Below, in pieces: positions 8,267-17,115 of a DNA stretch of 57,129 bases. Below the pieces are notes generated by a model. It was not told the DNA's origin. It did no database searches and saw nothing but the letters and a program-made list of their open reading frames with translations. The DNA comes from Streptococcus sp. k-402 (GTDB taxonomy: Bacteria > Bacillota > Bacilli > Lactobacillales > Streptococcaceae). The stretch lies in contig NZ_VMNB01000010.1 of the NCBI RefSeq assembly GCF_013277515.1, positions 89,015-146,143 on the forward strand, given 5' to 3'. Positions within the stretch are counted from its first letter, which is position 1; every line of letters begins with the position of its first letter. Position numbers and translations under genes: made by a program.

Positions 8267-10159
8267 TTACCAAATAATCACGCGCTCTTCTGGTGAACGC
8301 CACATACCGTCTCCTTCTTTGACATCATAGGTTGTAAAGAAATCATCGAAGTTTGGTACTTGTACATTGACACGGAGTTTGGCTGGTGCGTGCACATCGA
8401 CGCTAGCCAAAAGTTTCATAAATTCTGGACGACCTTTCATGCGCCAGATGCGACCGAAGTTGTAGAAGAATTCTTCTGCTGAGAAGTCTGGTTCTCTCTT
8501 AGCTGCTTCAAGCGCTGCAGCGATTCCTCCCAAGTCAGCCACATTTTCTGATACAGTCAATTTACCGTTGATGGTTGCTCCATAAGAATCCTGTCCATCA
8601 AATTGGTCAATAACTTTTTGTGTTTTCTCCTTGAAGGCAGCATAGTCACTCTCTGTCCACCAATCCTTGAGGCTACCATTTTCATCAAAGGAAGCTCCGT
8701 TGGTATCAAAGGCGTGGGAAATTTCATGGGCAATAACTGCCCCAATACCACCATAGTTAGCAGAAGATGACTGATGCAAGTCATAGAAAGGCGCCTGTAA
8801 AATAGCTGCTGGGAAGACAATCAGGTTCTTCTGTGGATTGTAGTAGGCGTTGACCATATGAGCAGGCATGCCCCACTCCTTGTAGTCTACAGGCTGGTTC
8901 CACTTACTCCAACTGTGCTTGATTTCCACACGCGCAAAGGCTAGAGCATTGTCAAAAAGGCTAGCCGTTTCATCCACTACCTTGTCTTTGTAGCGTGCTG
9001 GCAATTCTTCTGGATAACCGATATAAGGCTTGATGACATTGAGTTTGACGATGGCCTTGTCACGAGTTTCTGGAGTCAGCCAGTCATTTTTGGCCAAGCG
9101 TTCCTTATAGACATCAATCATGGTTGCCACTTTTTTCTCCACGTCCGCCTTAGCTTCTGGGGAGAATTTTTCATGGGCATACCAGAGACCCAAGGCTTGT
9201 TTGAATGGGCCTTGTGCTAGCTGGTAGGCTGCCTTGACCTTGTCTTTGGCTTCTGGAACTCCTGAAAGCGCACGGCTGTAAGCACCTGACAAGACACGGA
9301 TTTCTTCTGTTAAATAGCTGGTTGAGAGATTAACAACACTTAAAATTAAGGTTGCTTTAAGGAGAGGCCAGGCCTCTTCACTGTAGAATTGATCTGCTGC
9401 TTGCCAGAAACGTTCCTCGTCTACAATAACCTTGTCTGGTACTTGTCCAAGAACGGCTTGGAAAAAGTCATCCAAAGGTAGGGCAGGCGCAAATTTCTTG
9501 AAATCTTCATAAACATATGGATGGTAGAGTTTAGCATATTCTGAACTTTCTTCATTAGAAAGAACTACTGCTGCAACTCGACGGTCCAATTCTAGTCTTT
9601 TCTCAAGCAAGTCTTCAATTTCTGTATCAGAGAAATCATAAGCCTTGAGAAGATTTGCGCTGCTTTCTTTCCAAAGAGTCAAGAGCTCTTCGCGCTGAGG
9701 ATGGTCTTCTGCATAGTAGGTCGTATCTGGCAGGATCGTGCTTGGAGCGCTAGCCCATAGAACATTGATTCTAGCATCCATAAAGTCTGGCGATACACCA
9801 AAAGGAAGGAAGTTTGGTTTACCAGCAAGCTCAAACTCTGCTAGTTTGGCAGTGAAATCTGCAAAAGTCTCCAATTCTTGGAATTCTTTAAGAAGTGGTA
9901 AGACAGGTTTGATACCGTCAGCTTCTCTCTTGTCAAAATCACGAACTAGGCGGTGGTATTTGACAAAGTTTGCCAAGATAGCATCCTCAGGCACCTCTTC
10001 ACCTGCCAACCACTTGTCTGTTGTCGCCAGCATCAGATCTTCAATTTCCTGGTCTAAATCAACAAAACCTCCCGTTTGAGACTTATCTGCTGGAATTTCA
10101 GCTGTCTGTTGCCATTCCCCATTGATAGCATCATAAAAATCATCTTGATAACGTGTCAT
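8267..10159 (-). CDS. pepO: Endopeptidase PepO (M13 neprilysin family)
   Basis: 630 residues, standard length for streptococcal PepO, a zinc endopeptidase that cleaves oligopeptides. In pneumococcus it is also found extracellularly, where it binds complement C1q and plasminogen. The zinc motif HEISH is at 478-482, followed about 55 residues later by ENVADLGG, which supplies the third ligand. The C-terminus has the M13 pattern of RVNV(Q/M)VPNFDDFFTTYDVKEGDGMW. No signal peptide is visible. Divergent from psaBCA; the 176-bp spacer holds the PsaR operator, but nothing shows that pepO responds to it. Confidence 0.96.
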   Translation of the reverse strand: MTRYQDDFYDAINGEWQQTAEIPADKSQTGGFVDLDQEIEDLMLATTDKWLAGEEVPEDAILANFVKYHRLVRDFDKREADGIKPVLPLLKEFQELETFADFTAKLAEFELAGKPNFLPFGVSPDFMDARINVLWASAPSTILPDTTYYAEDHPQREELLTLWKESSANLLKAYDFSDTEIEDLLEKRLELDRRVAAVVLSNEESSEYAKLYHPYVYEDFKKFAPALPLDDFFQAVLGQVPDKVIVDEERFWQAADQFYSEEAWPLLKATLILSVVNLSTSYLTEEIRVLSGAYSRALSGVPEAKDKVKAAYQLAQGPFKQALGLWYAHEKFSPEAKADVEKKVATMIDVYKERLAKNDWLTPETRDKAIVKLNVIKPYIGYPEELPARYKDKVVDETASLFDNALAFARVEIKHSWSKWNQPVDYKEWGMPAHMVNAYYNPQKNLIVFPAAILQAPFYDLHQSSSANYGGIGAVIAHEISHAFDTNGASFDENGSLKDWWTESDYAAFKEKTQKVIDQFDGQDSYGATINGKLTVSENVADLGGIAAALEAAKREPDFSAEEFFYNFGRIWRMKGRPEFMKLLASVDVHAPAKLRVNVQVPNFDDFFTTYDVKEGDGMWRSPEERVIIW

Positions 10160-10273
10160 CTTGTTCTCGCTTTCATTTGTACTTGCTTTTAGCTTAACAA
10201 AAATTACCTAGGAATGCAATTAAAAATGAACGGATATTTCTATTGTTTTTCAGTTATTATTTTAATTTTTTCA

Positions 10274-10295
10274 AAAATTAACTTGACTTAATTTT
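10274..10295 (+). promoter_or_regulatory. PsaR operator of psaBCA
   Basis: A 22-bp interrupted palindrome: AAAATTAA (10274-10281), a 6-bp centre CTTGAC, and TTAATTTT (10288-10295). It matches the PsaR box I recall from pneumococcal psaBCA. It covers the -35 hexamer, so Mn-PsaR binding would block RNA polymerase directly. Confidence 0.9.
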
Positions 10296-10311
10296 GTTTT
10301 TAAGGTATATT
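10283..10311 (+). promoter_or_regulatory. psaBCA promoter
   Basis: TTGACT (10283-10288) and TATATT (10306-10311) are 17 bp apart. The -35 is inside the PsaR palindrome. Confidence 0.85.
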
Positions 10312-10335
10312 AAGATACAGGAGGAATACAAGTTT

Positions 10336-11058
10336 ATGATACGTATCGAAAACCTAAGTGTCTCCTATAAAGAAACGTTGGCACTTAAGGATATTTCACT
10401 GGTGCTCCAAGGACCAACGATTACCGGAATCATTGGTCCGAACGGCGCTGGAAAATCAACATTACTAAAAGGTATGCTGGGAATTATCCCACATCAAGGT
10501 CAGGCATTTCTCGATGACAAGGAAGTTAAAAAATCCTTACACCGAATTGCCTATGTCGAACAAAAAATCAATATCGACTACAACTTTCCCATCAAGGTCA
10601 AGGAATGTGTCTCGTTAGGACTCTTTCCCTCAATTCCTCTCTTTCGCAGTTTAAATGCTAAACATTGGAAAAAAGTAGAGGAAGCCCTTGAAATCGTCGG
10701 CCTAGCTGACTACGCTGAACGTCAAATCAGTCAACTGTCTGGAGGTCAATTCCAGCGGGTCTTGATTGCCAGATGTTTGGTGCAGGAAGCCGATTATATC
10801 CTCTTGGATGAACCCTTTGTTGGGATTGACTCTGTCAGTGAGGAAATCATCATGAATACGCTGAGAGATTTGAAAAAAGCTGGTAAGACGGTTCTCATCG
10901 TTCACCACGACCTCAGCAAGGTTTCCCACTACTTCGATCAAGTCTTACTTGTCAATCGAGAAGTGATTGCCTTTGGTCCAACCAAAGAAACCTTTACCGA
11001 AGCCAATCTCAAAGAAGCTTACGGTAATCGACTCTTTTTCAATGGAGGTGACCTATGA
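10336..11058 (+). CDS. psaB: Manganese ABC transporter ATP-binding protein PsaB
   Basis: 240-residue ATPase of the PsaBCA Mn importer. Walker [10 protein letters not shown] (about 35-43), signature LSGGQ (about 135-139) and Walker B YILLDEP (about 154-160) are in order, then the switch histidine in IVHHD. The open frame extends upstream to a TTG at 10294, but I place the start at the ATG 10336. AGGAGGAA (10319-10326) lies 9 nt in front of it, and the upstream start would lie inside the promoter. It overlaps psaC by ATGA, indicating translational coupling. Confidence 0.96.
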   Translation: MIRIENLSVSYKETLALKDISLVLQGPTITGIIGPNGAGKSTLLKGMLGIIPHQGQAFLDDKEVKKSLHRIAYVEQKINIDYNFPIKVKECVSLGLFPSIPLFRSLNAKHWKKVEEALEIVGLADYAERQISQLSGGQFQRVLIARCLVQEADYILLDEPFVGIDSVSEEIIMNTLRDLKKAGKTVLIVHHDLSKVSHYFDQVLLVNREVIAFGPTKETFTEANLKEAYGNRLFFNGGDL

Positions 11059-11903
11059 TTGCAGAATTTATCGATGGATTGCAAAAATTCCATTTCCTAC
11101 AAAATGCCTTGATAACAGCTATTGTCGTCGGGGTCGTAGCTGGAGCTGTGGGATGTTTCATCATTCTACGTGGGATGTCACTCATGGGAGATGCTATTTC
11201 ACATGCTGTCTTACCAGGTGTAGCCCTCTCCTTCATCTTAGGCGTTGACTTCTTTATCGGAGCCATTGTCTTTGGATTGCTAGCTGCTATCATCATTACC
11301 TACATCAAGGGGAACTCGATTATCAAAAGCGATACCGCCATCGGCATTACCTTTTCTTCTTTCTTAGCCCTCGGTATCATCTTGATTAGTGTCGCTAAAA
11401 GTTCAACTGACCTTTTCCATATCCTTTTTGGTAATATTCTAGCCGTCCAAGATACGGATATGTTTATCACTATGGGCGTAGGGGCGGTCATTCTCTTGTT
11501 AATCTGGATTTTCTTCAAGCAACTCTTGATAACTTCCTTTGATGAACTTCTGGCTAAAGCCATGGGAATGCCTGTCAATTTCTATCACTACCTCCTCATG
11601 ATACTCCTGACTCTCGTGTCTGTGACAGCCATGCAAAGTGTTGGAACTATCCTGATTGTAGCCATGCTGATTACCCCAGCTGCAACTGCTTATCTGTATG
11701 CTAATAGCCTGAAAAGTATGATTTTCCTTTCCTCAACCTTTGGAGCTACAGCTTCAGTTTTGGGACTCTTTATTGGCTATAGTTTAAACTTAGCAGCTGG
11801 TTCTAGCATCGTACTTACAGCTGCTAGCTTCTTCTTAATCAGTTTCTTTATCTCTCCTAAACAACGATATTTGAAACTGAAAAATAAACATTTGTTAAAA
11901 TAA
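11055..11903 (+). CDS. psaC: Manganese ABC transporter permease PsaC
   Basis: 282 residues with eight or nine membrane helices, the ABC-3 (metal) permease fold. The cytoplasmic coupling region is near [11 protein letters not shown] (about 165-175), and SAMQSVGT-like DxxS/T segments line the channel ([22 protein letters not shown], middle of the protein). It starts within the psaB stop codon (ATGA overlap) and is followed after 31 nt by psaA. A small GGGG-CAAAA-CCCC hairpin (11904-11916) immediately follows the stop, without a T-run. No defects seen. Confidence 0.95.
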   Translation: MIAEFIDGLQKFHFLQNALITAIVVGVVAGAVGCFIILRGMSLMGDAISHAVLPGVALSFILGVDFFIGAIVFGLLAAIIITYIKGNSIIKSDTAIGITFSSFLALGIILISVAKSSTDLFHILFGNILAVQDTDMFITMGVGAVILLLIWIFFKQLLITSFDELLAKAMGMPVNFYHYLLMILLTLVSVTAMQSVGTILIVAMLITPAATAYLYANSLKSMIFLSSTFGATASVLGLFIGYSLNLAAGSSIVLTAASFFLISFFISPKQRYLKLKNKHLLK

Positions 11904-11934
11904 GGGGCAAAACCCCAATAAATTGGAGGATCTA

Positions 11935-12864
11935 ATGAAAAAATTAGGTACATTACTCGTTCTCTTTCTTTCCGTTATTGCTCTTGTAGCATGTGCTAGC
12001 GGAAAAAAAGATGCAGCTTCTGGTCAAAAACTAAAAGTTGTTGCTACAAACTCAATCATCGCTGATATTACTAAAAATATTGCTGGTGACAAGATTGATC
12101 TTCACAGTATCGTTCCGATTGGACAAGACCCACACGAATACGAACCACTCCCTGAAGATGTTAAGAAAACTTCTGAGGCTGACCTCATTTTCTATAACGG
12201 TATCAACCTTGAAACAGGTGGCAATGCTTGGTTTAGCAAATTGGTAGAAAATGCTAAGAAAACTGAAAACAAAGACTACTTTGCAGTCAGTGAAGGTGTT
12301 GATGTTATCTACCTTGAAGGAAAAAATGAAAAAGGTAAAGAAGACCCACACGCTTGGCTTAACCTTGAAAATGGAATTATCTTTGCTAAAAATATCGCCA
12401 AACAATTGAGCGCTAAAGATCCTAACAACAAGGAATTCTATGAAAAAAATCTCAAAGAATATACTGATAAGTTAGACAAACTTGATAAAGAAAGTAAGGA
12501 TAAATTTAATAACATCCCTGCTGAAAAGAAACTCATTGTAACCAGCGAAGGAGCATTCAAATACTTCTCTAAAGCCTATGGTGTCCCAAGTGCCTACATC
12601 TGGGAAATCAATACTGAAGAAGAAGGAACACCTGAACAAATCAAGACCTTGGTTGAAAAACTTCGCCAAACAAAAGTTCCATCACTCTTTGTAGAATCAA
12701 GTGTAGATGACCGTCCAATGAAGACTGTCTCACAAGATACAAATATCCCAATCTACGCACAAATCTTTACTGACTCTATCGCAGAACAAGGTAAAGAAGG
12801 CGACAGCTACTACAACATGATGAAATACAACCTTGACAAGATTGCTGAAGGATTGGCAAAATAA
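11935..12864 (+). CDS. psaA: Manganese-binding lipoprotein PsaA
   Basis: 309 residues, identical in length to pneumococcal PsaA, the surface Mn receptor of the transporter and a well-known antigen. Lipobox LVAC places the lipidated cysteine at C20. The four Mn ligands H67 (DPHEYE), H139 (DPHAW), E205 (TSEGAF) and D280 (IFTD) are intact. The frame is open back to a TTG at 11923, but GGAGGA (11925-11930) fits the ATG at 11935. It is the last gene before a hairpin terminator; tpx follows. Confidence 0.97.
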   Translation: MKKLGTLLVLFLSVIALVACASGKKDAASGQKLKVVATNSIIADITKNIAGDKIDLHSIVPIGQDPHEYEPLPEDVKKTSEADLIFYNGINLETGGNAWFSKLVENAKKTENKDYFAVSEGVDVIYLEGKNEKGKEDPHAWLNLENGIIFAKNIAKQLSAKDPNNKEFYEKNLKEYTDKLDKLDKESKDKFNNIPAEKKLIVTSEGAFKYFSKAYGVPSAYIWEINTEEEGTPEQIKTLVEKLRQTKVPSLFVESSVDDRPMKTVSQDTNIPIYAQIFTDSIAEQGKEGDSYYNMMKYNLDKIAEGLAK

Positions 12865-12871
12865 TCCTATG

Positions 12872-12904
12872 AAAACGTCATTCTCACATGAGCTGGCGTT
12901 TTTT
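12872..12904 (+). terminator. Terminator of the psaBCA operon
   Basis: AAAACGTCA (12872-12880) pairs with TGGCGTTTT, one G-U pair, followed by T residues. Partial read-through into tpx would be compatible with known psa-tpx linkage. Confidence 0.75.
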
Positions 12905-12985
12905 CTATGCCCACATTTCCGGTCAAATCATTGGAAAATTCCGGCTGTTTCAGCTAAAATGGAAGAAAAAAGATTGGAGTATCCT

Positions 12986-13477
12986 ATGGTAACTTTTCTC
13001 GGAAATCCTGTGAGCTTTACAGGTAAACAACTACAAGTCGGCGACAAGGCGCTTGATTTTTCTCTCACTACAACAGACCTTTCTAAAAAATCTCTGGCTG
13101 ATTTTGATGGCAAGAAAAAAGTCCTGAGTGTCGTGCCTTCTATCGATACAGGCATCTGCTCAACTCAAACGCGTCGTTTTAATGAAGAACTGGCTGGACT
13201 GGACAACACGGTCGTATTGACTGTTTCTATGGACCTACCATTTGCCCAAAAACGTTGGTGTGGTGCTGAGGGAATTGAAAATGCCATCATGCTCTCAGAC
13301 TATTTCGACCATTCCTTTGGACGTGATTACGCCCTCTTAATCAATGAGTGGCACCTATTGGCACGCGCAGTCTTTGTCCTCGATACTGACAATACGATTC
13401 GCTACGTTGAATACGTGGACAATATCAACTCTGAACCCAACTTCGAAGCCGCAATTGCAGCTGCTAAAGCCCTATAG
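12986..13477 (+). CDS. tpx: Thiol peroxidase (Tpx/PsaD)
   Basis: 163-residue atypical 2-Cys peroxiredoxin that reduces hydrogen peroxide and alkyl peroxides with thioredoxin. Peroxidatic C58 lies in [12 protein letters not shown] and resolving C92 in QKRWCGAEG. The open frame extends upstream to 12833 through the psaA tail and terminator, so the start is the ATG at 12986 preceded by GATTGGAGTATCCT. Its place behind psaA links Mn supply with peroxide defence, relevant in a hydrogen-peroxide-producing streptococcus. Confidence 0.95.
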   Translation: MVTFLGNPVSFTGKQLQVGDKALDFSLTTTDLSKKSLADFDGKKKVLSVVPSIDTGICSTQTRRFNEELAGLDNTVVLTVSMDLPFAQKRWCGAEGIENAIMLSDYFDHSFGRDYALLINEWHLLARAVFVLDTDNTIRYVEYVDNINSEPNFEAAIAAAKAL

Positions 13478-13478
13478 A

Positions 13479-13531
13479 AAAAAATCCTCTGTCACAAAGA
13501 GTTCTCTACTCTTTGAAACGGAGGATTTTTG
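13479..13531 (+). terminator. Compound terminator of tpx
   Basis: Outer arms AAAAATCCTC (13480-13489) and GAGGATTTTT (13521-13530) enclose an inner stem CAAAGAG/CTCTTTG (13495-13501, 13509-13515). Confidence 0.85.
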
Positions 13532-13573
13532 TTTACGAGTAAATATAAATTCAATCAGCTAAAAACAACTGCC

Positions 13574-16282
13574 TTACTCTACAGATTTCAAAGCTTCAAG
13601 CATATCAACCTTTCTCAGATGATAATTGACAAAGAAACCAAGTACGGTCAAAATGGTGCTTACTGCTACCACTGGGATTACATAGACTTCCCAGCCTACC
13701 TGCGGATAAAAGAGAATAGTCGCAGGCGAAATCATTTGAATCAAAAATTGGTGTAAATAGAAACCAGATACCAAACCAAGTACGATTCCCACAAGGGACA
13801 GCACAATCGTCTCACGGTAAATGTAGAGAGTGACTTCATTATTATGAAAACCGAGAACCTTGATAGTGGAGAGTTCACGGATTCTCTCAGCCACGTTGAT
13901 ATTGGTCAGATTGTAAAGGATAACAATAGCCAACAGAACCGATACGATGACCAAGATGGTCATGGTCTGATTGAGTGAACTTGCTACCGAGTCAAAGAGT
14001 CGAATAGCTGAAGCATTCTGGACGACGCTGGACACCGCAGATTGATTCATAAGTAAGCCTGCCTGCCTTTCGATACTAGACGCACTAGAATCCTTTAGCG
14101 AGACCAGATAAGTATTAGCTTGCGGCACCTGTCCGTAAATTTGCTCATAGCTAGCCTGACTCATATAAATAAAGTGACCAACGTAGTTCTCAGCAATAGC
14201 AGCGACCTTTAGCTCCTTACCTTCAATTTCTAGAGTCTGCCCAACCTTGATACCTGCCAGCTGGGCTAGTTTAGCTGTAATAACGACGCCATCTTTTAAT
14301 ACCAACTCTTGCTGATGATGTTGCAGATGAATAAAGGGAGTCAAATCTTCCTTCTCTGTCATCATAAGGGTAATTGTCTGGAGACCAGCCTTACCTTTGA
14401 AATCCTTGTCTAGCGTGTTAGAATAGATTTTCTGATAGGCTTGTATATCCTGCCCTTTCAACACTTCTTCTAACTCTGTCTTGTCCTGATTGGTCGCACT
14501 AGGATTTTCAGAGACAATCATCTGATACTGTTGGATTTGTTGAAACTGTCTAGACGGAACTCCTGCTACAGAGGATTGGATTCCCAAACCTGCAAAAAGC
14601 AGGGCTACAGAACCTGCCACACCAAAGATCGTCATCAACATCCGCTGCTTATAACGAAAGATATTGCGGGCTGTCACCTTATGAGTAAAACTGAGACGAC
14701 GCCAAATAAAACCGATGCGCTCCAGTAAGATTTTAGCTCCTTTAACAGGAGGTTTAGGCAATAAAAGCTGGGCTGCTTCGTCATGAAGTTCTCTACTAGC
14801 TACCAAGTAGGCTGGTAACACACTTGCCAACCAACTCAAGACAAGAGCCAGTAAGCTATAGGTCCAATAGATCTGAATCTGGGTTTCTCCCACCACCATG
14901 CCTTTTGTAATGACACTTGAAATCACACTGGCTAGTAAATAATGGCCAAGGATACTGCCTAGAGCCGTTCCGACAGTCCCAGCTACTAGACCGTAAAGGA
15001 GAAACTTGGCAATAATATCCTTGCTACGATAGCCCAAGGCCTTAAAAATCCCTGCATGAGTTCGCTCTTCATCCACAAAACGAGTCATGGTGGTAAAGGT
15101 CACCATAGCTGCTACGGCATAAAGCACTACAGGAAAGATATTGCCCACTGCCCGAATACTGGCTGAAGCATTACTATACATGAGGTAGCCTTGACCTCCA
15201 GGCATGGTCTGACGATTATAGACTTGATACTTGGGCTCAGCCAAATCATCCAAGGCTTGCTGATGTTTTTCTAGTTTTTCCTTTTCTTGGGCTAGATTTT
15301 GTTCAGCCTGCTTTAGTCTATCCTCTTCTTTACCCAATTCCTGCTTAGCTTGGGTAAGTTGAGCACTAGCCAGCTCTCTCTGAGCTTGAGGAAGCAAGGC
15401 TAGTTGACTTTCCTGAGCCTGTAAACGAGCTTGAGCAGCTGCTAAACGACGCTGGCCTTCCTGCAGATTAGTCTCAGCCTTATCAAGGGTTTCTTTGCCT
15501 TTGTCTAGAGACTCTTGTCCTTCTTTTCTCAAGAGTTGTAGACGTGCCTTGCCATTATCAGATAGAACTTGTTCAAGTTCTTCCTGATGTTGCTTGGATT
15601 TCTGTTCATAAGCTGCTGAAAAAGCATTTAATCCTGCTAAATCTTGATATTTCAAACGAGCTATATTGTAGACTTTCTGATCAAACTGACTAGGTAAAAT
15701 CACCCCATAGGCTGTCAGAGTCCCACTTCCACTTCCTGCGTAGCCCATATCTCGCTGGGAGAGGATTTCAGCTGAATCCACAAAACCAGTAATGGTATAA
15801 GTATGGTCTTTTAAAGGGGAATGACCCTCTTCTTTTTCTTTAAAACTAATCTCCTGTCCCACGCTGTATTGGCCTTGCAAATGAGTGGCCAAAGCGATTT
15901 CCTTGTCTGACTGAGGAAGTCGTCCCTCTCTTAGCTGAAAGGTTGAAATTCGCTCTGGTTTGGAGTACAGCCGAATGGCATCCTGCCCATTCTCCATAGT
16001 CACATCTGTCAAATAGCCAAACTCGACCTCTGCACCCTGAGTCTGTTCTAGTTCTTCTTGATCTGCTTGATCCAAACCATAATTAGACATAACTGCCAAA
16101 TCCAAAGTTTGAGCAGTTGTTAAATAAGCATTAGCTGTCACCTCCATGTTGGGGCTAGTCACTTTGAGGCCTACTAAGGCTAGAGACCCTAACATCATCA
16201 GGGTCAAGATGGATAAAAAACGTCCCTTGGAGCCTGTGAAGGACTGAATTAAGTCCTTCCAATAGGTTTTTCGCTTGATCAT
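13574..16282 (-). CDS. ABC transporter permease with two FtsX domains (MacB-like exporter)
   Basis: 902 residues. Layout: N-terminal membrane helix (about 17-39), large extracytoplasmic domain, a coiled coil (about 225-340, rich in KQELGKEEDRLKQAEQ-type heptads), a first FtsX membrane unit (about 370-500), a second extracellular domain, and a second FtsX unit at the C-terminus ending LRKVDMLEALKSVE. This is the architecture of large type VII-like ABC permeases that move lipids or peptides or act mechanically on the envelope. The frame opens 21 nt upstream, but the start is the ATG at 16282, one base after the ATPase stop, with TTGGAG inside the ATPase tail. Substrate unknown. Confidence 0.88.
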   Translation of the reverse strand: MIKRKTYWKDLIQSFTGSKGRFLSILTLMMLGSLALVGLKVTSPNMEVTANAYLTTAQTLDLAVMSNYGLDQADQEELEQTQGAEVEFGYLTDVTMENGQDAIRLYSKPERISTFQLREGRLPQSDKEIALATHLQGQYSVGQEISFKEKEEGHSPLKDHTYTITGFVDSAEILSQRDMGYAGSGSGTLTAYGVILPSQFDQKVYNIARLKYQDLAGLNAFSAAYEQKSKQHQEELEQVLSDNGKARLQLLRKEGQESLDKGKETLDKAETNLQEGQRRLAAAQARLQAQESQLALLPQAQRELASAQLTQAKQELGKEEDRLKQAEQNLAQEKEKLEKHQQALDDLAEPKYQVYNRQTMPGGQGYLMYSNASASIRAVGNIFPVVLYAVAAMVTFTTMTRFVDEERTHAGIFKALGYRSKDIIAKFLLYGLVAGTVGTALGSILGHYLLASVISSVITKGMVVGETQIQIYWTYSLLALVLSWLASVLPAYLVASRELHDEAAQLLLPKPPVKGAKILLERIGFIWRRLSFTHKVTARNIFRYKQRMLMTIFGVAGSVALLFAGLGIQSSVAGVPSRQFQQIQQYQMIVSENPSATNQDKTELEEVLKGQDIQAYQKIYSNTLDKDFKGKAGLQTITLMMTEKEDLTPFIHLQHHQQELVLKDGVVITAKLAQLAGIKVGQTLEIEGKELKVAAIAENYVGHFIYMSQASYEQIYGQVPQANTYLVSLKDSSASSIERQAGLLMNQSAVSSVVQNASAIRLFDSVASSLNQTMTILVIVSVLLAIVILYNLTNINVAERIRELSTIKVLGFHNNEVTLYIYRETIVLSLVGIVLGLVSGFYLHQFLIQMISPATILFYPQVGWEVYVIPVVAVSTILTVLGFFVNYHLRKVDMLEALKSVE

Positions 16283-16283
16283 G

Positions 16284-16985
16284 CTAGTACTCCAAATTGT
16301 CAATATCCTGAGGATGCTGGTTGATCACCACATCCTTGACACTGGCATCGTGCATATGAATCACGCGATCAGCAATGGGCGCCAAAGCTCCATTGTGAGT
16401 CACGATAATTACCGTCGCTCCCTTTTGACGAGACATATCTTGGAGGATTTTCAAAACCTGCTTGCCCGTCTGATAATCCAAGGCTCCAGTCGGTTCATCA
16501 CAAAGGAGAATTTTAGGATTTTTGGCTATCGCGCGTGCAATGGAGACTCGCTGTTGCTCCCCTCCAGAAAGCTGGGCTGGAAAGTTATTGAGACGATGAG
16601 CCAGACCTACATCTGTCAAGACCTGTTCAGGATTCAAGGCATCCGTCACGATTTCAGAAGCCAGTTCCACATTTTCCTTAGCGGTTAGATTGGAAACTAG
16701 ATTGTAAAACTGAAAAACAAAACCGACATCATTTCTACGGTAATTGGTGCGCTGGTAGGAACTATAGTCTGCAATATTGGCACCATCAATCCAGATTTCC
16801 CCCTCATCATTGGTATCCATTCCCCCAAGAAGGTTAAGAACCGTTGACTTGCCTGCACCTGATGCACCTAGGATAATCACCAACTCGCCTTTTTCAATTT
16901 CAAAATTCACATCACGATTGGCCACAATCTCCGTGTCCCCAACCTGATAACGCTTGTAACAGTGTTTCATCTCAATATAAGCCAT
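16284..16985 (-). CDS. ABC transporter ATP-binding protein (MacB/LolD-type)
   Basis: 233 residues, the ATPase partner of the following permease. Walker [12 protein letters not shown]-loop FVFQFYNL, signature [14 protein letters not shown], Walker [13 protein letters not shown] and switch VTHN are all present; the CDEPTGALD form is typical of the MacB/LolD/FtsE group. The frame reaches a GTG at 16994, but that codon overlaps the ribosome-binding site AGAGAGGG, so I use the ATG at 16985 (8-nt spacing). The two genes are translationally coupled. Confidence 0.93.
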   Translation of the reverse strand: MAYIEMKHCYKRYQVGDTEIVANRDVNFEIEKGELVIILGASGAGKSTVLNLLGGMDTNDEGEIWIDGANIADYSSYQRTNYRRNDVGFVFQFYNLVSNLTAKENVELASEIVTDALNPEQVLTDVGLAHRLNNFPAQLSGGEQQRVSIARAIAKNPKILLCDEPTGALDYQTGKQVLKILQDMSRQKGATVIIVTHNGALAPIADRVIHMHDASVKDVVINQHPQDIDNLEY

Positions 16986-17115
16986 CAGACTCACCCTCTC
17001 TTAAACAAATTACTTCATATTACCATTATAACGCTTTTTCAACTAGTTGGAAACTGCTTACATTCTCAAATCCTTATTAAAAGGCAGTCTCAAACCACTG
17101 CCTTCTAACATCTTC

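Noticed and set aside
8267..10335. pepO as a member of the PsaR regulon because it shares the intergenic region
   Set aside because: The palindrome overlaps only the psaB-side promoter. No second operator is visible near the pepO start.
11904..11916. GGGG-CAAAA-CCCC hairpin between psaC and psaA as a terminator
   Set aside because: Only four base pairs and no T-run. It may slow or stabilise the transcript, but does not support termination inside the operon.
12833..12985. N-terminal extension of Tpx into the psaA terminator
   Set aside because: The extension overlaps psaA and the terminator hairpin. The family length of 163 residues and peroxidatic C58 fit the ATG at 12986.
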